The notes beneath the pieces are model-generated. The model was not told the origin of the DNA, searched no databases, and was given only the letters and a program-made list of their open reading frames with translations. From positions 1 to 10,866 of the forward strand of contig JAISAA010000264.1 in assembly GCA_031266955.1 (NCBI GenBank): a DNA stretch of 10,866 bases, written 5' to 3'. The translations under genes were made by a program, and so were the position numbers. The DNA is from Oscillospiraceae bacterium (lineage in GTDB: Bacteria; Bacillota; Clostridia; Oscillospirales; Oscillospiraceae). Every line of letters starts with the position of its first letter. Position 1 is the stretch's first letter. Shown one piece after another: positions 6,567 to 10,866 of this stretch.

Positions 6567-7834
6567 TATAACGACACCGCCCCCTGTATATCGCGGCGCG
6601 GCCTGTCGGGCAGGCAGGCGACGCCCGGCAGCTTGCGCCCCTCAAGAAATTCAAGCGTGGCCCCGCCGCCCGTGGACACGTGCGTCACGCGGCGCTCAAG
6701 CCCGAACTGCCGGATCGCCGCCGCGGAATCGCCGCCGCCGACGATAGATACTATGTAAGGGTCCGTAATGGCGCCCGCAATCATACGCGTTCCGTTAGAG
6801 TATTCCGGCAGCTCAAAAACGCCCATCGGCCCGTTCCATACGACGGTTCCGGCGTCCTTTATGACGGATACGAACTCATTCGCCGCGCGCGGGCCGATGT
6901 CCAGCCCCATCATCCCGTCCGGAATGTCGTAGCTGTTGACGACGACGGGCTCAAGTCCCCCGTCCGGGCGGGCGGCGGCAAGCGAATCAACGGGGAGCCA
7001 AAGCTTGACGCCGAGCCGCTGCGCCTTTACGAGCATATCGCGGGCCGCGTCAAGCTTATCGTCCTCGCAGAGCGACGCCCCGATCTTGCCACCGCGCGCT
7101 TTTATGAATGTGTACGCCATCCCGCCGCCGATTATAAGCGCATTCGCTTTTTCGAGCAGATTGTCTATGACGCCGATTTTGTCGGAGACCTTCGAGCCGC
7201 CCAAGATCGCGACAAGCGGCGGCTTGGGCTCCGTCAGCGCGCCGCCGATATATTTCAGCTCTTTTTCAAGCAAAAGCCCGGCGGCGGAGAGCAGAAAACG
7301 CGATATGCCCTCGATGGATGCGTGCGCGCGGTGTACGCAGCCGAACGCGTCCTCGACAAAAAAATCGGCGAGAGAGGCGAGCGCGCGGGCAAATTCCGGA
7401 TCGTTGGCTTCCTCGCCGGGCTCGAAGCGCAGATTTTCAAGCAGCATAATTTCGCCGGGCCGTAAGGCTTTGGCGAGCCGGCGGGAATCCTCGCCCGCGA
7501 CGTCACGCGACATTTTGACGGGCAGCCCCAGCAGCTCCGATAAGCTTTTTCCCACGACCTCAAGGGAAAATTCCCGGTTGCGGTTTCCGTCCGGTTTTTC
7601 TCCCGGCGACGGTCTGCCGAGGTGCGAGCAGGCTATGACGGCGGCGCCGTTACTGAGCAGATAGCGTATCGTCGGCAGCGCGGCGGCGATACGTCCGGCG
7701 TCCGTTATCGTGCCTGCGGCGCGGTCGAGCGGGACGTTGAAATCGCAGCGCAGCAGAACTTTTTTTCCGCGAAGCTCTAGGTCGGATACGCTCATTTTAT
7801 CGAAGCTTGTTTCGCGATTTTTATGTACGGGCAT
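6566..7834 (-). CDS. pgk: Phosphoglycerate kinase
   Basis: Transfers phosphate from 1,3-bisphosphoglycerate to ADP; first gene of the operon. 422 residues from the ATG at 7834. Signature elements: RCDFNVP (D31, N33), R48 in GRIAAALPTI, SHLGRP (70-75), ENLRFEPGEE, DAFGCVHRAHAS, the hinge and nucleotide-binding segments GGSKVSDKIGVI and GGGMAYTF, WNGPMGVFE, and the C-terminal GGGDSAAA and STGGGATLEFLEG. The frame extends to an ATG at 7888, but the ATG at 7834 has GGAGG 8 nt upstream and is preferred. This leaves a 13-residue N-terminal extension before MSVSDLELRGK. The C-terminus also carries about 14 extra, Arg-rich residues past the usual end. A terminator upstream (8028-8066) separates it from the hydrolase gene, so pgk probably has its own promoter. 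Confidence 0.96.
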   Translation of the reverse strand: MPVHKNRETSFDKMSVSDLELRGKKVLLRCDFNVPLDRAAGTITDAGRIAAALPTIRYLLSNGAAVIACSHLGRPSPGEKPDGNRNREFSLEVVGKSLSELLGLPVKMSRDVAGEDSRRLAKALRPGEIMLLENLRFEPGEEANDPEFARALASLADFFVEDAFGCVHRAHASIEGISRFLLSAAGLLLEKELKYIGGALTEPKPPLVAILGGSKVSDKIGVIDNLLEKANALIIGGGMAYTFIKARGGKIGASLCEDDKLDAARDMLVKAQRLGVKLWLPVDSLAAARPDGGLEPVVVNSYDIPDGMMGLDIGPRAANEFVSVIKDAGTVVWNGPMGVFELPEYSNGTRMIAGAITDPYIVSIVGGGDSAAAIRQFGLERRVTHVSTGGGATLEFLEGRKLPGVACLPDRPRRDIQGAVSL

Positions 7835-7842
7835 TGCGCGTT

Positions 7843-7847
7843 CCTCC
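7843..7847 (-). promoter_or_regulatory. Ribosome binding site that sets the pgk start
   Basis: GGAGG on the minus strand ends 8 nt before the ATG at 7834. No SD precedes the upstream in-frame ATG at 7888 or the downstream ATG at 7795, so 7834 is the supported start. Confidence 0.8.
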
Positions 7848-7877
7848 GGTAAATTCTGTGGTTGCACTCCGGCAATT

Positions 7878-7906
7878 GACCGACACATTTTATATCTTTA
7901 CGGTCA
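7878..7906 (-). promoter_or_regulatory. Candidate promoter/operator upstream of pgk
   Basis: Two perfect 6-bp inverted arms, TGACCG (7878-7883) and CGGTCA (7901-7906), lie 17 bp apart and enclose an AT-rich box that reads GATATAAAA on the minus strand. This box could be a -10 element. A possible -35 (TTGTAA) lies 15 nt upstream of it, which is short. Arm centres are 23 bp apart, about two helical turns, as expected for a dimeric repressor. The arrangement fits an operator over the glycolytic promoter but is not a known site that I recognise. Confidence 0.35.
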
Positions 7907-8027
7907 GGTTTACAATAGTTATTTTAACCGGAGCGGCGGAAAGAATTTCGACGTGAGAAACACCGCCGCCCCCTGTGCTGACACAGCCTCAAACATCGGC
8001 CTCCGAAGCCGTCGTATACGTTATGCG

Positions 8028-8066
8028 AAAAAATCAGCTGCCCGTCAGAAGAAAGACGGACAGCCG
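8028..8066 (-). terminator. Rho-independent terminator of the hydrolase gene
   Basis: On the minus strand a 12-bp stem (arms 8066-8055 and 8046-8035, with two G-U wobbles) and an 8-nt loop are followed by ATTTTTT. It lies 42 nt after the hydrolase stop codon and about 190 nt before the pgk start. It therefore insulates the glycolytic operon from the hydrolase transcript. Confidence 0.85.
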
Positions 8067-8107
8067 CAGGAAAAAGGATCAGCTTTAGACGATACCGCGC
8101 GGTGCGG

Positions 8108-8749
8108 TTATTGCGCCGGCGCCGGAAGCGTCATTGTCTCGGTATATTCCACGCCGAGCCCGTAAGCCCCGCCGTGCGCCTTGACGACGCCCATCACCTG
8201 TGAATAAGTGGTCTTATCGCCCCAATCCCGTTGCAGCTCCAGTAAAACCTGCTGAGCCGTCAGCGGAATGACCCCGCTTTGCAGCATACGCTCGACGGCG
8301 GCGCGGTGCGCCGTGCGGCTTGCCCCGCCGCAGGCGTCAACGGCGGCGTAGACCTTATACCCGTCGGCCATCATCGTCAGCGCGGGGAGCGTGACGCAGA
8401 TTTCCGTCCACAGCCCGGCGAGGATGATCTCGCGGCGGCCGGTGTTCTGCACCGCCTTTTTGAAATTCGCGTCCTCCCACGCGTTGAGATTGGTGCGGTC
8501 GATGACCTGCGCGGCGGGGAGGATGTCGCGCAGGTCCGAGATAAGTCCGCCGGCAAACGTCGCCGCCGTGACCGTCGTCAGAATGCACGGGACGCTGAAG
8601 ACTTTCGCGGCTTCGAGGAGCATAGCGGCGTTGTTCTTGATCGCGCCGCGGGCGTCGCTTGACACGCCGAAGTACATTTGCGGCTGATGGTCGATAAGCG
8701 CAACCGCGACGCGCGACGGGTCAAGCAGATATTCCGGATAATTTCGCAT
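8108..8749 (-). CDS. Isochorismatase-family cysteine hydrolase (YcaC-like)
   Basis: A 213-residue cytoplasmic hydrolase of the isochorismatase-like fold. The catalytic triad positions are visible: D20 (LIDHQ), C118 (LWTEICVT), and a basic residue, R85, in the RTNLNAW segment where many family members have lysine. Similarity to E. coli YcaC, as recalled, includes NN-AA--LL--AKVF-VP-ILTT, LNAWEDANFKKAV--TGR, PAL--M-DGYKVY---DA-GG and ELQRDW. The substrate cannot be deduced; YcaC itself is poorly defined. The AGGAGGT SD is 8 nt before the ATG and lies inside a hairpin (8758-8790). The gene is monocistronic, with its own terminator at 8028-8066, and diverges from the penicillin-binding protein gene. 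Confidence 0.9.
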   Translation of the reverse strand: MRNYPEYLLDPSRVAVALIDHQPQMYFGVSSDARGAIKNNAAMLLEAAKVFSVPCILTTVTAATFAGGLISDLRDILPAAQVIDRTNLNAWEDANFKKAVQNTGRREIILAGLWTEICVTLPALTMMADGYKVYAAVDACGGASRTAHRAAVERMLQSGVIPLTAQQVLLELQRDWGDKTTYSQVMGVVKAHGGAYGLGVEYTETMTLPAPAQ

Positions 8750-8757
8750 AGAGAAAG

Positions 8758-8790
8758 ACCTCCTGAGACAAATAAATTGGTTCAGGAGGT
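8758..8790 (-). promoter_or_regulatory. Inverted repeat masking the hydrolase SD
   Basis: ACCTCCTGA (minus strand, 8790-8782) and TCAGGAGGT (8766-8758) form a perfect 9-bp stem with a 15-nt loop. The 3' arm contains the SD of the hydrolase gene, and the 5' arm is an anti-SD. If both arms are transcribed, the hairpin would hide the SD. If transcription starts within it, the repeat may instead be a DNA operator. Confidence 0.6.
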
Positions 8791-8801
8791 ATTATTTGCA
8801 A

Positions 8802-8824
8802 CGCCGCGCAAAATATGCGCGGCG
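8802..8824. repeat. GC-rich hairpin, 9-bp arms
   Basis: CGCCGCGCA (8802-8810) and TGCGCGGCG (8816-8824) are perfect inverted arms with a 5-nt loop. No T run follows on either strand, so it is not a typical terminator. It lies between the SD-masking hairpin and the larger palindrome. Confidence 0.7.
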
Positions 8825-8859
8825 CTACCGTGCATACTGCGAACATTATTCTTGTGCTT

Positions 8860-8929
8860 TTTTCGCCTGCGCGGCTGGCGCCCCATTTCTTTGCCGAAAG
8901 AAATGGGGCGCCCGCCGCGCAGGCGAAAA
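8860..8929. repeat. Long palindrome with 33-bp arms, probable dispersed repeat
   Basis: Arms 8860-8892 and 8897-8929 are complementary at 32 of 33 positions (single mismatch 8876/8913) around a 4-base centre, GCCG. The inner part is GGCGCCCCATTTCTTT and the outer part TTTTCGCCTGCGCGGC. No T run follows on either strand, arguing against a dedicated terminator. The size and near-perfect symmetry resemble REP/MITE-like elements found in many copies in some genomes. Copy number cannot be determined here. Confidence 0.75.
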
Positions 8930-8961
8930 CAACGCAAAAACAAAAAAACAGAGAAATTAAG

Positions 8962-9021
8962 CCTCCAATCTGAATTCCCCCCATTGCAATCCATATTAAA
9001 ACTTGCCCTCCAATCAGCATT
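8962..9021. repeat. Pair of imperfect 15-bp direct repeats
   Basis: CCTCCAATCTGAATT at 8962-8976 and CCTCCAATCAGCATT at 9007-9021 match at 13 of 15 positions, 45 bp apart start to start. A weaker related segment lies between them. Function unknown; they could be regulator sites upstream of the PBP gene. Confidence 0.35.
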
Positions 9022-9044
9022 TTAATATTTCTATTGACAAGACG

Positions 9045-9053
9045 TGGTATAAT
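9045..9053 (+). promoter_or_regulatory. Extended -10 promoter candidate for the PBP gene
   Basis: TGGTATAAT fits the extended -10 consensus TGnTATAAT exactly. A TTGACA lies at 9034-9039, but only 8 nt upstream, too close to serve as the usual -35. No good -35 is found at 16-18 nt. Predicted transcription would start near 9060, about 68 nt before the TTG start codon. Confidence 0.55.
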
Positions 9054-9127
9054 ATACTCGCAGGCAATTTTTCAGTCTTCCCGATTTATGATATATCACA
9101 GCGGCGCTTTGCGGCGGAGGTTTCGTC

Positions 9128-10866
9128 TTGGACAAAAAATATTTCAAATATATAGACCGCGGGGCGGAGGCTGTTTCCGGGGTCCTCTTTTTGGTCTCGC
9201 GCGCGGCGCTGGCCGTCCTGCTGATCGCCGTTTTGACGTTCGTCAGCTTCGCGTGCATTTTCACGGTCTACGCCAAGGTCACGCTGTCGCGCGGGTTAGA
9301 GCTCGACCTCGACGATTTCACCGCGAATCTTTCAAGCGTCATCTACTACACCGATTCCGAAACAGGCGAGCCGGTCGAGCTGACGACGATACAGGGCACG
9401 GAATTTCGCATCTGGCTCGAATACGACGAGATACCGAAAAACGTAGAGCACGCGCTCGTCGCCATCGAGGACAAGCGGTTCTATGACCATCGCGGCGTGG
9501 ACTGGTACCGCACGACGGCGGCGCTCGTCAATATGTTTTTCCGTTTGCGCGACAATTTCGGCGGCTCCACCATCACGCAGCAGCTCATAAAAAACGTCAC
9601 CGGCAACGACGCGGTGACCGTGCAGCGCAAATTTCAGGAGATTTTCAGCGCTTTAGAGTTCGAGAGGAAGTACAGCAAATCGGAAATAGTCCAGTGGTAT
9701 CTGAACTATATTTTCTGGGGCAAGGGCGCTTACGGGATAGCCGCCGCCGCCGACACTTACTTCGGCAAGGACGTCTCCGAGCTGTCAATTGCCGAGACGG
9801 CGTCGCTCATCGCGATACCGAACAACCCGTCGAAGTACAACCCGTATTCCTACCCGGAGAACAACAAAAAGCGCCAGGAGGACATCCTCGAGGAGATGTA
9901 TATCCAGGGCTTTATAACGAAGTACGAATACGAGTCGGCGAAGCTCGAGCCGCTCGAATTCCGCCAGGGCAGAAAGACTATCAACAATCAGGTGATATAC
10001 ACGTGGTTCGAGGAGGCGGTCATAAACGAGGCCGCCGCCGACCTCGCGGAGCTGCGCGGCATATCGGAAAAAACCGCCCGCGTGCTCCTCTCACAGGGCG
10101 GCTACAGCATTTATTCCACGTTTGACCCGCGCGTCCAGAAGGCTCTCGACGACGTTTATTTAGACGTTGACAATCTCCCGAAAACCACGGGCTCGAAGCA
10201 GCAGCTTCTTTCGGCGATGATAATCGTCGATCCGTACACGGGGCACATTCCCGGTATGTCCGGGAATATCGGCGAAAAGACCGGAAATATGCTGCTCAAC
10301 CGCGCGACGATGGACTTAGGGCGGCGTCCGCCCGGCTCGTCGATAAAGCCGGTCGCCGTCTACGGCCCGGCGATGGAGGCGGGGCTCATCACGCCCGATA
10401 CAAAGGTAGACGACTCGGCGGGTATCGTCCTGCAAGGCCGAACGGACGGCTGGTATCCGCACAACGACGACAACGCCTGGCTCCACGTGATAAGCCTCAG
10501 AACGGCGATCATGCGCTCGCGCAACACGATCTCCGCGCAAATTCTCGACAAGCTGACGCCCGCAGTGTCATACAGGTTTTTGACCGAAACGCTCGGCTTT
10601 AAGCTCGAAAAGGCCGACGAGGATTACGCCGCGCTCGCGCTCGGCGAGCTCAATATCGGCGCGACGCCGCAGGAGATGGCGTCGGCGTACACGATGTTCG
10701 TAAACGCCGGCGTGCGCACGGAGGCGATAACGTACACGGCGATCCTTGACCGCAACGGAGAAACGGTCTTTGAAAACCGCCCGACGCAGTCCGTCGCGAT
10801 AAGCGAAAAGACGGCTTACTGGATGACGAGCATCCTGCACGACGCCGCCGTCAGCGGCACGGGCTC
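9128..10866 (+). CDS. Class A penicillin-binding protein (transglycosylase/transpeptidase), 3' end missing
   Basis: Bifunctional peptidoglycan synthase acting outside the membrane. The TTG start at 9128 has GGAGG 7 nt upstream. 579 complete codons are visible, open to the window end. A short cytoplasmic N-terminus leads into one membrane span (about 19-48). The GT51 transglycosylase domain follows, with catalytic E114 in AIEDKRFYDHRGVDW, GGSTITQQLIKN (145-156), and the KSEIVQWYLNYIFWGKGAYGIAAAA segment region. The transpeptidase domain begins around 340, with the SxxK motif S404-S-I-K407 in RPPGSSIKP and the SxN motif S464-R-N466. The KTG motif lies beyond the edge. The strand before the active site reads GHIPGMSG where GxIxAMVGG is usual, a mild deviation. 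The IGEKTGN and LNRAT segments resemble clostridial homologues. It diverges from the hydrolase gene, with no evident functional link. Confidence 0.95.
   Translation, partial: MDKKYFKYIDRGAEAVSGVLFLVSRAALAVLLIAVLTFVSFACIFTVYAKVTLSRGLELDLDDFTANLSSVIYYTDSETGEPVELTTIQGTEFRIWLEYDEIPKNVEHALVAIEDKRFYDHRGVDWYRTTAALVNMFFRLRDNFGGSTITQQLIKNVTGNDAVTVQRKFQEIFSALEFERKYSKSEIVQWYLNYIFWGKGAYGIAAAADTYFGKDVSELSIAETASLIAIPNNPSKYNPYSYPENNKKRQEDILEEMYIQGFITKYEYESAKLEPLEFRQGRKTINNQVIYTWFEEAVINEAAADLAELRGISEKTARVLLSQGGYSIYSTFDPRVQKALDDVYLDVDNLPKTTGSKQQLLSAMIIVDPYTGHIPGMSGNIGEKTGNMLLNRATMDLGRRPPGSSIKPVAVYGPAMEAGLITPDTKVDDSAGIVLQGRTDGWYPHNDDNAWLHVISLRTAIMRSRNTISAQILDKLTPAVSYRFLTETLGFKLEKADEDYAALALGELNIGATPQEMASAYTMFVNAGVRTEAITYTAILDRNGETVFENRPTQSVAISEKTAYWMTSILHDAAVSGTG

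Larger units (their letters stand above)
8750..9127. other. Divergent intergenic region between hydrolase and PBP genes
   Basis: 378 bases without a supported gene. From the left it holds the SD-masking inverted repeat (8758-8790), a 9-bp hairpin (8802-8824), the 33-bp-arm palindrome (8860-8929), an A-rich stretch (about 8926-8950), two near-identical 15-mers (8962-8976 and 9007-9021), and the PBP promoter candidate near 9045-9053. Open frames crossing it read through the palindrome and have no SD. Confidence 0.7.

Noticed and set aside
6680..7664. Long plus-strand frames opposite pgk (261 and 242 residues)
   Set aside because: They are antisense shadows produced by GC-rich codons; the minus strand encodes an intact, motif-complete phosphoglycerate kinase.
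7835..7888. Upstream ATG at 7888 as the pgk start
   Set aside because: It has no SD and would add 18 residues absent from the family; the ATG at 7834 has GGAGG at 8 nt.
8860..8929. The long palindrome as a Rho-independent terminator
   Set aside because: Neither strand has a U run directly after the stem, and it lies upstream of both flanking genes rather than downstream of one.
8721..9020. Minus-strand 99-residue frame with a hydrophobic N-terminal stretch, resembling a small membrane protein
   Set aside because: It reads through both arms of the palindrome and the hairpins, overlaps the hydrolase start, and lacks a convincing SD. Its apparent repeats come from the DNA direct repeats.
8678..9025. 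Plus-strand 115-residue frame across the same region
   Set aside because: It crosses the hydrolase 5' end antisense and the palindrome, with no start signal and low-complexity Arg/Lys composition.
9034..9053. TTGACA followed by TATAAT as a classical -35/-10 promoter
   Set aside because: The spacer is only 8 nt, far short of the 16-18 nt required. The -10 is better explained by the extended TGn motif.

Overview
The window looks like chromosomal DNA of a fairly GC-rich member of the Clostridia (Bacillota), perhaps an Oscillospirales- or Christensenellales-type gut bacterium. This is inferred from strong AGGAGG-type ribosome binding sites, TTG/GTG starts next to good Shine-Dalgarno (SD) sequences, a manganese-type phosphoglycerate mutase (gpmI) inside a glycolytic operon, and a clostridial-style class A penicillin-binding protein (PBP). 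No genus can be named from the sequence alone.

Layout: (1) 213-1910, plus strand: a small ECF-type sigma factor followed by a 399-residue soluble, beta-rich protein of unknown function. No recognisable anti-sigma factor is present. (2) 2006-2034: a bidirectional Rho-independent terminator separating two convergent units. (3) 2061-2881, minus strand: a two-gene cassette with its own near-consensus promoter, encoding a stand-alone JAMM/JAB-like domain protein that resembles the C-terminal part of some phage minor head proteins, and a translationally coupled 80-residue protein. (4) 2931-7834, minus strand: the lower-glycolysis operon pgk-tpiA-gpmI-eno, with pgk/tpiA overlapping by 1 nt, tpiA/gpmI abutting, and a 75-nt gap before eno. 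(5) 8108-8749, minus strand: a YcaC-like isochorismatase-family hydrolase with its own terminator. (6) 8750-9127: a divergent intergenic region with an SD-masking hairpin, a 9-bp hairpin and a 33-bp-arm palindrome resembling a dispersed repeat. (7) 9128 to the window end, plus strand: a class A PBP cut by the window edge.

The glycolytic operon converts 1,3-bisphosphoglycerate to phosphoenolpyruvate and interconverts the triose phosphates. Neither gap nor a cggR-type regulator is in the window. The PBP and the hydrolase are unrelated neighbours transcribed divergently.

Most of the window is ordinary housekeeping sequence. The parts worth a second look are the sigma/399-aa pair, the orphan JAMM-like cassette, the mRNA and DNA inverted repeats upstream of the hydrolase and pgk, and the unusual features of the enolase. 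I found no CRISPR array, tRNA, rRNA, transposase or complete phage module.
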